Shown here piece by piece: positions 14,359-22,501 of a stretch of DNA of 30,577 nt; the stretch's first letter is position 1, and each line of letters starts with the position of its first letter. A program made the position numbers and the translations under genes. The stretch is from Pseudomonadota bacterium. Its GTDB lineage: Bacteria > Pseudomonadota > Alphaproteobacteria > Sphingomonadales > Sphingomonadaceae. The notes beneath the pieces are model-generated. The model did no database searches. It saw only the letters and a program-made list of their open reading frames with translations, and was not told where the DNA came from. The stretch spans positions 1 through 30,577 of the forward strand of contig JAEZCZ010000023.1 in NCBI GenBank assembly GCA_023433305.1, read 5' to 3'.

Positions 14359-14372
14359 TTGATCCCTCGCAA
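14359..14372. promoter_or_regulatory. FNR/NnrR-type box upstream of nirK
   Basis: TTGATCCCTCGCAA has the TTG-N8-CAA frame and matches the FNR consensus TTGAT-N4-ATCAA at 8 of 10 positions. If centred at -41.5, transcription would start near 14407, with GATAGG (14393-14398) in the -10 position and a 25-base leader. The predicted geometry is that of a class II activated promoter. Confidence 0.55.
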
Positions 14373-14431
14373 AGTAGCCCGGAATTCAAACCGATAGGGG
14401 CGCGGCCATTACTTGAAGAAGGCAGTTCCAA

Positions 14432-15487
14432 ATGCTTGACAGAGTGTTCTTCCTCACCGCCGGCGCCGTAGCCCTGGCGATTGCCGCTCCCGCCGTCGCG
14501 CAGCACGAGCATGACGCGCACGAGGCCGGCGAACCGCCCGCGCCCGTGATCGCGGACATCGTGCGCGAGGCCAGCGATCTTCCGCCCCCCCTCGCGCGGC
14601 GCAACCCGGAGACGGTCCGCGTCAATCTCGAAACGACCGAAGTCCTGGGCCAGCTGGATGACGGAACGACCTACCGCTACTGGACCTTCAACTCGAAAGT
14701 CCCCGGCCCCTTCGTGCGCGTCCGGGTCGGTGACACCGTCGAGGTGACGCTCGAAAACGCTGCCGACAGCATGATGATGCACAACGTCGACTTTCACGCG
14801 GTCACCGGCCCGGGTGGCGGCGCGGTCGCGACCCTGGCGGCGCCGGGGGAAAGCAAAGGCTTCACCTTCAAGGCGTTGAATCCGGGCCTCTACGTTTATC
14901 ACTGCGCCACGCCGATCGTGGCCCAGCACATCGCGAACGGCATGTACGGGCTGATCCTGGTCGAGCCGGCGGAAGGCCTGCCCGAGGTGGACCGCGAATT
15001 CTACGTGATGCAGGGCGAAATCTACACCGACGAGGCCTTCGGCACCAAGGGCGAGCTCACAGAGAACATCTACAAGCTGCTGGCCGAGACGCCCGAGTAT
15101 TACGTCTTCAACGGTGCCGCGGACGCCCTCATCAAGCAGCCCCTCACTGCGGAGGTCGGCGAAACGGTTCGCGTCTACTTCGGCGTCGGCGGGCCCAACA
15201 AGACCTCGAGCTTTCACGTCATCGGCGAGGTCTTCGACAGGGCCTATCCGCTCGCCTCGATTACTTCGCCGCCGATGACCGATGTGCAGACGATCACCGT
15301 CCCGCCGGGCGGCGCGGCCGTCACCGACTTCAAGGTCGATGTTCCGGGCCGCTTCGTACTGGTCGACCATGCGCTGTCGCGGATGGAGCGCGGGTTGAAA
15401 GGGCTGCTCGTGGTCGAAGGCGCGGAGGTGCCCGAGCTATACAGGCCTCACCAGGAAGCCGACCCCAACGCGCATGCGGGTCACTAG
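14432..15487 (+). CDS. nirK: Copper-containing nitrite reductase, class II (AniA-like)
   Basis: The enzyme reduces nitrite to NO in the periplasm. A Sec signal (residues 1-23, AVA before Gln24) precedes a His-rich start. Two cupredoxin domains follow with all copper ligands: type 1 His117, Cys158, His166, Met171; type 2 His122, His157, His313; catalytic Asp120 (HNVDFHA) and His262 (SSFHVIGEVFD). The Cys-to-His spacing of 8 and Cys-to-Met of 13 is the short loop of class II enzymes such as Neisseria AniA; class I has 9 and 14. At 351 residues it is full length without a fused cytochrome or cupredoxin domain. A pseudoazurin gene, the likely electron donor, converges on it, and FNR-type boxes precede both. 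No NO reductase gene is in the window. Confidence 0.94.
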   Translation: MLDRVFFLTAGAVALAIAAPAVAQHEHDAHEAGEPPAPVIADIVREASDLPPPLARRNPETVRVNLETTEVLGQLDDGTTYRYWTFNSKVPGPFVRVRVGDTVEVTLENAADSMMMHNVDFHAVTGPGGGAVATLAAPGESKGFTFKALNPGLYVYHCATPIVAQHIANGMYGLILVEPAEGLPEVDREFYVMQGEIYTDEAFGTKGELTENIYKLLAETPEYYVFNGAADALIKQPLTAEVGETVRVYFGVGGPNKTSSFHVIGEVFDRAYPLASITSPPMTDVQTITVPPGGAAVTDFKVDVPGRFVLVDHALSRMERGLKGLLVVEGAEVPELYRPHQEADPNAHAGH

Positions 15488-15510
15488 GACGCGGCTCGCC
15501 CGAGCCGCAA

Positions 15511-15548
15511 AGAAGGGGGCGCCGTCATCAGGACGGCGGCCCCCTTCT
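15511..15548. terminator. Shared bidirectional terminator hairpin between nirK and the pseudoazurin gene
   Basis: AGAAGGGGGCGCCGTC (15511-15526) pairs with GACGGCGGCCCCCTTCT (15532-15548) with one bulged base and a five-base loop. It lies between two converging stop codons. T-runs are short on both sides, but the stem is very stable. Confidence 0.75.
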
Positions 15549-15565
15549 AAGACACGGTCGGTTTC

Positions 15566-15997
15566 TTACAGACGGGTGAGAAGCCCGCTCATGACCTGCT
15601 TGGCCCGCCCGGGAAGGCTCACCGCCTTGGCCTGGGTCAGGTTCACCGGATCGCCGACGATCACGACGCCTACCATCCCCATGCCGAGATGCGGGGGGCA
15701 CTTGAAGCCATAGACGCCCGGCTTGCTGAAGGTCACGGTAAGCGGCTTGTTCATCTGACCCTTGAACGGCTTGGCACCGGCCGGCAGCATCCCTGGAATG
15801 CTCTCGACGCTATGGCCCATGTCGTCTGGCGTGAACGTCACGCTCTCGCCGGGCTTGACGCGGATGATGGCGTTTTCGAACACCATCGAGCCCGCTGCTC
15901 CCTTGTTGAGCATCTTGACCGTGTTGGCCGATGCCACAGTCGCCGGCGCGACAAATGCAACCGCCGCAGCGGCGAGAAAGATTGCCGGAATACGCAT
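15566..15997 (-). CDS. Pseudoazurin (blue copper electron carrier)
   Basis: The protein shuttles electrons in the periplasm, classically to copper nitrite reductase. The ATG at 15997 has GGAGG five bases upstream and gives 143 residues; an in-frame GTG two codons earlier is less likely. A Sec signal ends near Ala24-Asn25. The mature part starts VKMLNKGAAGSMVFENAIIRVKPGE and shows the pseudoazurin type 1 copper ligands His62 (DDMGHSVESIPGM), Cys100, His103 and Met108 (FKCPPHLGMGM), with Cys-to-Met spacing of 8. The PPHLGMGM loop is specific to pseudoazurins rather than plastocyanins or amicyanins. It converges on nirK and has its own FNR-type box, so the two are probably expressed together under low oxygen. 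Confidence 0.92.
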   Translation of the reverse strand: MRIPAIFLAAAAVAFVAPATVASANTVKMLNKGAAGSMVFENAIIRVKPGESVTFTPDDMGHSVESIPGMLPAGAKPFKGQMNKPLTVTFSKPGVYGFKCPPHLGMGMVGVVIVGDPVNLTQAKAVSLPGRAKQVMSGLLTRL

Positions 15998-16073
15998 GAA
16001 CACCTCCGTCTGGTCGGCCGGACTCGCTTGTCCAGCCGCTGCCGCCGCCTAGGCTTGCGTGGCGGCGGATCCT

Positions 16074-16087
16074 TTGAGGCGCATCAA
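16074..16087. promoter_or_regulatory. FNR/NnrR-type box upstream of the pseudoazurin gene
   Basis: TTGAGGCGCATCAA matches TTGAT-N4-ATCAA at 9 of 10 positions (read on the minus strand, TTGATGCGCCTCAA). Its centre is about 83 bases before the pseudoazurin ATG at 15997. A -41.5 placement predicts a start near 16039 and a 41-base leader. Confidence 0.65.
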
Positions 16088-16143
16088 GAGAAACGCGCGC
16101 AAACAGCAATTTATGCGGGTTACGACGCGCATGGGCAGCTGCG

Positions 16144-16219
16144 TGGTGAGCCCTGCTGGATTCGAACCAGCGACCTACTGATTAAAAGTCAGTTGCTCTA
16201 CCGACTGAGCTAAGGGCCC
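16144..16219 (-). tRNA. tRNA-Lys (anticodon UUU)
   Basis: Read on the minus strand the gene starts GGGCCCTTAGCTCAGTCGGT, has the anticodon arm ACTGA-CTTTTAA-TCAGT with anticodon TTT, and a T arm with GGTTCGAATCC. The acceptor GGGCCCT pairs with AGGGCTC (one G-U), the discriminator is A and CCA is encoded. The 5' ten bases overlap the 3' end of folK on the same strand. Confidence 0.97.
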
Positions 16220-16721
16220 GACCACGTCGTCGCCCTACGAACGGCGCGGGGGCTGGTCAACCGCGCGTGAAGCTGGCGAACCGTCAAACCAGTGATTGGA
16301 TCGCGCCAGTCGGCCGCGATCTTGATCGCCGGCGTCAGCACGAAATTCCGCTCACGGAACAGCCGGTGCGGCAAGGTGAGATGCCGAGCGGCAAACGGGC
16401 CGCCGCTCCACAGCACGATGTCCAGGTCGAGCACGCGCGACGACCAGCGCTGCCCGCGCGCGTTCCGGCCGAACTCGCGTTCCAGCCGCTTGAGGAGCGC
16501 GAGCAACTCGGGCGGGCCGAGATCGGAGACAATAATCGCCGCCGAGTTGGCATATCGCCGCAGCGAGGGGCCGACCGGATCAGTCGTTAGCACCGGCGCG
16601 ATCGCGCGCACCTCCACGCTCTCGCTCTCGAGTCGCTCGATCGCTGCAGCCAGGACGTCGCGCGGACGGCCATATCGGTGATGACGCCGGTTGGAGCCGA
16701 GCGCGATCAGGTAGCGGTGCT

Positions 16722-16725
<4 letters not shown>
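16210..16725 (-). CDS. folK: 2-amino-4-hydroxy-6-hydroxymethyldihydropteridine pyrophosphokinase
   Basis: FolK transfers pyrophosphate from ATP to 6-hydroxymethyl-7,8-dihydropterin in folate synthesis. The 171-residue product begins LKHRYLIALGSNRRH, the family's opening, and shows PVLTTDPVGPSLRRYANSAAI, LLKRLEREFGR, RWSSRVLDLDIVLW (the metal-binding D-L-D-I motif) and LTLPHRLFRERNFVLTPA. The start is a TTG at 16725 with GAGG four bases upstream, overlapping the TGA of the amidase gene (TTGA), so the two are translationally coupled. The last three codons and stop (TCG GGC CCT TAG) lie on the 5' end of tRNA-Lys, so the message must be cut when the tRNA is processed. The C-terminal tail beyond the fold is short and basic. 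Confidence 0.92.
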
Positions 16726-17588
<863 letters not shown>

Positions 17589-17628
17589 GCGCCGCTATCT
17601 AGTGCCCGTATGCCCCCGCACAAGCACG

Positions 17629-18477
17629 CTAGGGCCGCTTGCGGAACAGCAGCGTCATCCGATCGCTTTCGCCGACGGCATCGAGCTCGGCACGGCGCGG
17701 AGACCCGTCGGGCGCACCCCGATAGCTCGGCGGCAAGGTCCAGACGCCACCTTCCCAGTTCGCCGGGTCCTTCGGGTTCGCGTTGATCTCACTCTTGGCC
17801 ACGAGATCGAAACCGTAGGCATCGAACAGCGCGATGACGTCCTTCTCACGCTGATAGCCGTTGTCGCCGAGCGTGTAACTGGCCGGAGCGTCAGCTTTCG
17901 CGCGATGCTGCACCACGCCGAGCAAGCCATCGTCCTTGAGCAGCTTGCGCGCGGTGACGAGCGTATCGTGCAGCCAACCGAAGCGCCGCATGTTGTGGAT
18001 CTCGCGGAAGACCAAGAAGCGGTCGGCGGTGCTGGCCAGCTCGTCAGGCACGTCGTCGGTGTTCGCGCCGATAACTCTTGCGCCTTCGTCGCCGACCCAC
18101 TCGCGCGCCTCGGCGGGGAAGCGTTCGGCCGTGCCGCGATACATGTCCCAGTAACCCGTGAGCTCCGGGTGAAGCTCGGGGTTGAGGGCGATGTAGGTGC
18201 CGCCTTCGCCCAGGTAGGGGATCAAAACGCGCGAATACCAGCCACCCGCGGGCATGTAATCGACCACGGTCATTCCCGGCTTCACCTGAAAGAACGAGAG
18301 GGTCTCGGCGGGGTGGCGGTGAATGTCCCGTGCGCGATCGTCGGCCCGGCGCGAATGGGCGAGCGCTGCCGTCAAGGCCGGATCGACCGCTTGCTCTTGC
18401 GCTTTCGCGGCGGGCACCACTCCGGTACCAAGAGGAACGGCCACGAGGGCGGCGGCGGCGAGTAGCGCAATACGCAT
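17629..18477 (-). CDS. Exported methyltransferase-like protein (COG4798 type)
   Basis: The 282-residue protein opens with a clear Sec signal (MRIALLAAAALVAVPLGTG, Ala-rich core, cleavage probably after AKA). The mature part has a class I methyltransferase outline: FFQVKPGMTVVDYMPAGGWYSRVLIPYLG (motif I, with GGWYS in place of the usual GxGxG), a Glu/Asn strand end (YIALNPELHP), and ASTADRFLVFREIHNMRRFGWLH in the position of motif II-III. The GGGWYT-type motif I is known in COG4798 proteins. Whether it binds SAM is unclear: SAM is cytoplasmic, whereas the signal predicts periplasmic location. Divergent from msrA (102-base gap). Its function is unknown. Confidence 0.8.
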   Translation of the reverse strand: MRIALLAAAALVAVPLGTGVVPAAKAQEQAVDPALTAALAHSRRADDRARDIHRHPAETLSFFQVKPGMTVVDYMPAGGWYSRVLIPYLGEGGTYIALNPELHPELTGYWDMYRGTAERFPAEAREWVGDEGARVIGANTDDVPDELASTADRFLVFREIHNMRRFGWLHDTLVTARKLLKDDGLLGVVQHRAKADAPASYTLGDNGYQREKDVIALFDAYGFDLVAKSEINANPKDPANWEGGVWTLPPSYRGAPDGSPRRAELDAVGESDRMTLLFRKRP

Positions 18478-18579
18478 CGTAGCTCTCCCGTTGATTTTGT
18501 CCGCCGGAACCTAACCGGCTCTCACGGGATGACAAGCGGCTTGCTGCTCCCCATCTTCGGCCACGAAGGAGACGTGTGA

Positions 18580-19116
18580 ATGGCTATGGAAACCGCGGTT
18601 CTCGCAGGCGGATGCTTCTGGTGCACCGAAGCGGTATTCCGCGACGTGATCGGAGTGACCGAGGTGGAGAGCGGCTATACCGGCGGCACGACGCCCAACC
18701 CGACCTACAAGCAGGTGTGCGGCGGTACGACCGGCCATGCCGAGGCCATCCGGGTATCCTACGACCCCGATGTGATCTCGTACGGCGAAATCCTCGACGT
18801 TTTCCTAGGCACGCACGACCCGACCCAGCTCAACCGCCAGGGCAACGACATCGGCACACAGTATCGGAGTGCGATCTTCCCACTCGATGACACCCAGCGC
18901 GCCGAAGCCCAGGCCGCGATCGCGCGATGGAATGCCGAGCACGCCGAGCAGGAGGCGGTGACGACCATAGAGGGTCCGTCCGAATGGCATCCGGCTGAAG
19001 ACTATCATCAGGAATACTGGGAAGGCGAAGGGCAACGGAATCCGTACTGTCTCGCGACTATTCCGCCAAAGCTCATGAAACTGCGCAAGAGCTTCCAGAG
19101 TAGGGTCAGGGCCTGA
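18580..19116 (+). CDS. msrA: Peptide methionine sulfoxide reductase A
   Basis: MsrA repairs methionine S-sulfoxide in proteins. The 178-residue enzyme has the catalytic GCFWCTE motif with nucleophile Cys12 and neighbouring Cys15, the family's YTGGTTPNPTYKQVCGGTTGHAEA block (with another Cys), DPTQLNRQGNDIGTQYRS and, at the C-terminus, EDYHQEYWE. Cys163 (NPYC) is the likely resolving cysteine. AAGGAGA nine bases upstream of the ATG is a strong ribosome site; an ATG two codons later is also possible. No signal peptide, so it acts in the cytoplasm. It is not fused with MsrB. The 3' end converges with rsmB, six bases apart. Confidence 0.95.
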   Translation: MAMETAVLAGGCFWCTEAVFRDVIGVTEVESGYTGGTTPNPTYKQVCGGTTGHAEAIRVSYDPDVISYGEILDVFLGTHDPTQLNRQGNDIGTQYRSAIFPLDDTQRAEAQAAIARWNAEHAEQEAVTTIEGPSEWHPAEDYHQEYWEGEGQRNPYCLATIPPKLMKLRKSFQSRVRA

Positions 19117-19122
19117 CGCCCC

Positions 19123-20379
19123 TCATCCGGTCCGCGGTCCGGCCCTGAAGCGAGCGACAAAGAAACCGTCCATCCCGCCGACCTCCGCGAGCATACCGGG
19201 ATCGGTTCGCAGCCAACCTTCGGGAGTCGGGTTCAGCCACCCGGGCAACTCGTCCGGACGGATCGGATCGGACTCGAGCGCTATCCCTGGCGCTTGTTCT
19301 TCGCCCTCTTCGCGCTCCATCGAGCAGACCGAATAAACCAGCGTTCCACCCGCCTTCAGCCAGCGAACCGCCCGTTGGAGAAGGCGGGCCTGCAGCTCCA
19401 TCATCTCCGAGATCTGGTGGGGGCCGATACGATGGAGGACATCGGGGTGTCGCCGCGCGGTGCCGGTGGCGGTGCAGGGCGCGTCGAGCAGGATCGCGTC
19501 GAACGGGGCGTCGGGCTCCCACTCGAGCGCGTCGGCAACGACGATGTCCGCCGCGAGCTTCGTACGGACAAGGTTCTCGCGTAACCGATCGAGCCGGCGG
19601 TTGCTGATGTCGAGCGCGGTCACTCGCCAACCCGCCGCCGCAAGCTGCAACGTCTTTCCGCCCGGTGCGGCGCAGAGGTCGAGCGCGCGCCGTCCCTCTC
19701 CCGCGCCCAGCGCGCGCGCGGGCAAGGACGCGGCGATGTCCTGGACCCACCAGGCGCCATCCGAATAGCCGGGCAACTCGGGCACGGCCGTGCCGCGGCC
19801 GAGCCGGACATGGCCGCTGGCGACGCTCGCGCCGCCGAGCAACGCCACGCACTCTTCAGTGACCGACGGATCGCGCAAGGTAAGGTCCAGCGGCGGAGGT
19901 TCGGCGAGGCCGGCGGCAATGATCGGCGCCCGCGTGCCCCAGCGCGCGGCGACCCCCGCAGGAAGGGTCGGTGCCGCAGGCAGCCTGTTGTCCTTTTTGA
20001 CCAGTGTCGAGAACACCCCGTGAGCCAGCCGCCGAGGCCCTCCGGCCAGCAAGGGCAGACCCGTCGCAATCACCGCGTGGGCGGGCGTGTTGAGCCGCAG
20101 CCACTGAGCCAGCATGATCCGCAAGACCGTCCGCGCCTTCGCGTCGTCGGCGAGCCGCTGGCGCGTGGCCGAATCGATCATCGCGTCGAGATCGACCAGC
20201 CAGCGTAGCGTCTCGCTCGCGATGGCACGGGCGAGGGCCCCATCGGACGTCGTCAGCAGCCCCGCGGTCGCCGCCCCGGCCGCCTGGTCGAGCGTCTCCC
20301 CGCGACGCAGCACGGCATCGAGCAACTTGAGCGCCGCGCGGCGGGCGCCGAGGCCTTGTACGTCCTTTGGCCGGTTCAT
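19123..20379 (-). CDS. rsmB: 16S rRNA (cytosine-C5-)-methyltransferase, RsmB/NOL1-NOP2-Sun family
   Basis: The enzyme methylates C967 of 16S rRNA in E. coli. The 418-residue protein has an N-terminal NusB-type RNA-binding domain (GARRAALKLLDAVLRRGETLDQ through RLNTPAHAVI) and a C-terminal methyltransferase domain: ALDLCAAPGGKTLQLAAAG (SAM site), ALDISNRRLDRLRENL, ILLDAPCTATGTARRHPDVL (motif IV, Cys in APC) and GGTLVYSVCSMEREEGE (motif VI catalytic Cys). Length is normal. Related Sun-family enzymes methylate other rRNA sites, so the exact site is inferred from the NusB-MTase domain order. It is divergent from the SDHAF4 homologue (54 bases) and ends six bases from msrA. Confidence 0.9.
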   Translation of the reverse strand: MNRPKDVQGLGARRAALKLLDAVLRRGETLDQAAGAATAGLLTTSDGALARAIASETLRWLVDLDAMIDSATRQRLADDAKARTVLRIMLAQWLRLNTPAHAVIATGLPLLAGGPRRLAHGVFSTLVKKDNRLPAAPTLPAGVAARWGTRAPIIAAGLAEPPPLDLTLRDPSVTEECVALLGGASVASGHVRLGRGTAVPELPGYSDGAWWVQDIAASLPARALGAGEGRRALDLCAAPGGKTLQLAAAGWRVTALDISNRRLDRLRENLVRTKLAADIVVADALEWEPDAPFDAILLDAPCTATGTARRHPDVLHRIGPHQISEMMELQARLLQRAVRWLKAGGTLVYSVCSMEREEGEEQAPGIALESDPIRPDELPGWLNPTPEGWLRTDPGMLAEVGGMDGFFVARFRAGPRTG

Positions 20380-20433
20380 CGGGTCGCCCTAGAGACTGTT
20401 GCGCCGAGCCGCCAGCCGCCCCATCTCCGCGCG

Positions 20434-20592
20434 ATGATCAAGCGAGCCGTCAAACGCCCCGAAGGATTCCGCAAGCCTGCGCACTGGACCGACGCCCAAC
20501 CTCCCGCACCAGGGTCGGGCAGCGACCCCGAGGAACTCGGGCCAACGCGCTATGGCGACTGGGTGAAGAAGGGCATTGCGATCGACTTTTGA
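20434..20592 (+). CDS. DUF1674 / succinate dehydrogenase assembly factor 4 family
   Basis: The 52-residue product reads KRPEGFRKPAHW near its start and ends EELGPTRYGDWVKKGIAIDF, the nearly invariant C-terminus of DUF1674/SDHAF4 (G-P-x-x-T-R-Y-G-D-W-x-x-K-G-x-x-x-D-F). In mitochondria and alphaproteobacteria such proteins help flavinylated succinate dehydrogenase subunit assembly. The start ATG at 20434 yields the family-sized protein; longer upstream extensions are possible in frame but would give an unrelated N-terminus. It stands alone, divergent from rsmB and 72 bases upstream of the cytochrome c gene. No sdh genes are nearby. Confidence 0.85.
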   Translation: MIKRAVKRPEGFRKPAHWTDAQPPAPGSGSDPEELGPTRYGDWVKKGIAIDF

Positions 20593-20664
20593 CCGCAGAA
20601 ACCTTGCATCGCGGGCATTAGCGCCGATACGGCATCCGCCCATAGGGCGCGGAAGGAGAGAGCG

Positions 20665-21327
20665 ATGCGCGACCGACCAACGGCAACAAGGGCCGCGCTG
20701 ACCTTCGTGGGATCGGCGCTCGCCCTGACAGGCTGCACTACTTCGAGTCCCGACAGCACAGCTGACCAGCGCATCGCGGCCGCGACCGATTCCGCCGGTG
20801 CGCCCGCTCCCGGCGGGGTCATTCGCCGCGGCGACAGTTTCGCGACGATGGCCCAGCAATATACGGCTCGGCCCAGTCCCTATGCCGCCACGGGCGCGAG
20901 CGCTTGGGTCAAACCGGCCCCAGAGCCCGCCTTCGTGGCGTCGGGTCCACCCCCGCCCGCTGACCCGCCCGCACCACTTCCCGCCGCCGTCGCCAACCGC
21001 CAACCTGCCGCGGCAAATGCCGCCGAGATCATCCGGCCCGAGGCGGCCGCGCCAGGGAACTCCGAAGATAAGCCCGATCCCGAGCTTCGAACCGCAGGCT
21101 TGGCGCTGTTCAACAATTACTCGTGCAGCACGTGTCACGCGCTCGCCGATGCCGGCGCGGGCGGATCGATCGGCCCGTCTCTCGACAACAATCCCCGCCT
21201 CTCGAAGGATTACACCGTCACCGTGATCGCCAACGGCAGCGGCGCCATGCCCTCGTTCGGTGGGCAGATGAGCGACGACGAAATCGAGACGCTGGCCGAG
21301 TACATCGTGCAGGTCGCCCGAAAGTAG
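20665..21327 (+). CDS. Lipoprotein c-type cytochrome
   Basis: The 220-residue protein starts with a lipobox signal (ALALTGC, Cys24 the lipid site), followed by about 100 residues of Ala/Pro-rich linker, then a C-terminal monohaem cytochrome c domain. The haem motif CSTCH spans 154-158 and Met195 in GAMPSFGGQ is the likely sixth ligand; YTVTVIANGSGAMPSFGGQMSDDEIETLAEYIV is standard class I fold. The long linker would let a membrane-tethered haem reach partners in the periplasm. AAGGAGAG before the ATG is a strong ribosome site. Partner enzymes are unknown; it follows the SDHAF4 homologue by 72 bases on the same strand and converges with a membrane protein gene three bases away. Confidence 0.88.
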   Translation: MRDRPTATRAALTFVGSALALTGCTTSSPDSTADQRIAAATDSAGAPAPGGVIRRGDSFATMAQQYTARPSPYAATGASAWVKPAPEPAFVASGPPPPADPPAPLPAAVANRQPAAANAAEIIRPEAAAPGNSEDKPDPELRTAGLALFNNYSCSTCHALADAGAGGSIGPSLDNNPRLSKDYTVTVIANGSGAMPSFGGQMSDDEIETLAEYIVQVARK

Positions 21328-21330
21328 TCG

Positions 21331-21894
21331 CTATCTCCGCGCCAGCATTTTGGCCCAGTCGATCTTTGCGAGCGCTACCAGCGCAGCGAGCATCAGCACC
21401 TGCACCGCAATGCCGACCGGGCTGCTCAAGGTCTCCCGGAACGTTTGGCCCAAGGTGAGGTGCTCGACGGCCCTAGCCCCGCTCGTGTAGATCGAATAGG
21501 ACACCAGTCGCCCGGCGAAGAACGCGAGCGTGAACGGCCACAAGCGCACACCGGTCAGCCCCGCCGCCTCGAAGAGCTGCGCCGATGGCACCGGCGAGAG
21601 CGCGAACAGGGCAAGGGCGAGCACGCCGCGCCGCTTATTCTTCTCGAGCGCTTCGCGTGCGCTCTCCAGGTTCGCTCTGGTCCGGTCCGATACCCAATGG
21701 CGCAACAACCGGGTTCCATATGCGAGGCAGAGCCGCCCGAGCGCCGCCGCGACGGCGCCGGTCAACACGATTGCCGGGACGGGCAGCTCGGTGTTCAGGC
21801 CGTAAAGCACGATGATCGACCAGGTCGGCGGACCGAACGCCGGAAGAAGGTTCAAGCCGAAGACGATTGCGAAAAGGAGCAGGTACTCGACCAC
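21331..21894 (-). CDS. Multi-pass membrane protein, possibly VTT/DedA-like
   Basis: The 187-residue protein is hydrophobic with about four to five helices (residues 2-18, 27-60, 90-108, 115-135 and 158-176). NLLPAFGPPTWSIIVLYG near the start and ALFALSPVPSAQLFEAAGLTGVRLWPFTLAFFAGRL in the middle are reminiscent of the P-x-P-x-E/re-entrant segments and the G-R-x-x-[RSY]-Y of VTT (DedA/SNARE-associated) proteins, which move lipids or ions. The match is partial, so the family is tentative. The C-terminus is short and basic. A start 44 bases downstream of the next minus-strand gene's stop suggests it is the last gene of the mrp-hemH transcript, but that is uncertain. Confidence 0.65.
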   Translation of the reverse strand: MVEYLLLFAIVFGLNLLPAFGPPTWSIIVLYGLNTELPVPAIVLTGAVAAALGRLCLAYGTRLLRHWVSDRTRANLESAREALEKNKRRGVLALALFALSPVPSAQLFEAAGLTGVRLWPFTLAFFAGRLVSYSIYTSGARAVEHLTLGQTFRETLSSPVGIAVQVLMLAALVALAKIDWAKMLARR

Positions 21895-21938
21895 CCGGCT
21901 CGCTTACTTTCATCGCGCAGGCGTGGGAAGCGGATCGC

Positions 21939-22484
21939 CTACTCGACGCGGTCCCTGAGCGGCCCGTCGGCGAGCATCGTCTCGCGGCTCTTGGCCAGTT
22001 CCCGCGCGGTCAGAGCCGTGGTCGCACCCCACACCAGGTGGGCGGCGATCATGAGTGCATTGCGGCGCAAGGGATGACGATGCGCCGGCTTCAGGATCCG
22101 ACCGGCCGGCACCCAGCCGAAATAGCTCCCCGTCCAGACCGCCAGCCCACCGAGCAGACCGCGGCCGAGCGACATCTTCCCTTCCGGCGCGCCGAGCAAC
22201 GAACCCGTCGCGGCGCCGAAGACGAAATGGGCCGCGAGCGAAAGGTCCTCAGTGGCCGTTTCGCCGCGTGGCTCGGCAATCGTTTCGGTTATCTCGCGCG
22301 GTGGCAGTGGATAGCGCTCATTGGCGGGCAAGCGGCCATGCATCCGGCGCATCACCGCCGTCATGGCAGCGGTGCCGACGAATCCGGCGATCGCGCCCAC
22401 CAAGAGGCGGCTGGAAAGCGGTTCCCGGCTCGAAGTGCGGTCGCTCTGCGGCTTCATCAGCTCAACGACCGGCGAAGGGAGCAT
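21939..22484 (-). CDS. Hypothetical membrane protein (DUF1440/YagU-like)
   Basis: The product (181 residues from the ATG at 22484, AGGGA just upstream) has hydrophobic segments near residues 25-42, 78-102, 107-126 and 144-162. LLVGAIAGFVGTAAMTAVMRRMHGRLP at the start followed by AAHFVFGAATGSLLGA and AAHLVWGATTALTA resemble small membrane proteins of the DUF1440/YagU type (a repeated H-x-[VL]-[FW]-G-A-x-T-[GA] motif). This is a resemblance only. It begins 17 bases after the ferrochelatase stop on the same strand, so it is likely co-transcribed. A shorter start (MKPQSD, 22457) lacks a ribosome site. Confidence 0.6.
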   Translation of the reverse strand: MLPSPVVELMKPQSDRTSSREPLSSRLLVGAIAGFVGTAAMTAVMRRMHGRLPANERYPLPPREITETIAEPRGETATEDLSLAAHFVFGAATGSLLGAPEGKMSLGRGLLGGLAVWTGSYFGWVPAGRILKPAHRHPLRRNALMIAAHLVWGATTALTARELAKSRETMLADGPLRDRVE

Positions 22485-22501
22485 CGGTTCCCTAGCGGGC
22501 G

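Noticed and set aside
10508..14362. A 1284-codon open frame on the plus strand
   Set aside because: It runs antisense across the aldehyde dehydrogenase, both dioxygenase subunits and the FKBP gene, all of which have clear family motifs. Its composition (Arg, Ala, Val, His, Asp) is that of a GC-rich shadow frame.
16144..16219. tRNA-Lys as an integration site of a mobile element
   Set aside because: No integrase and no repeated copy of the tRNA 3' end are seen within the window; both flanks are core genes.
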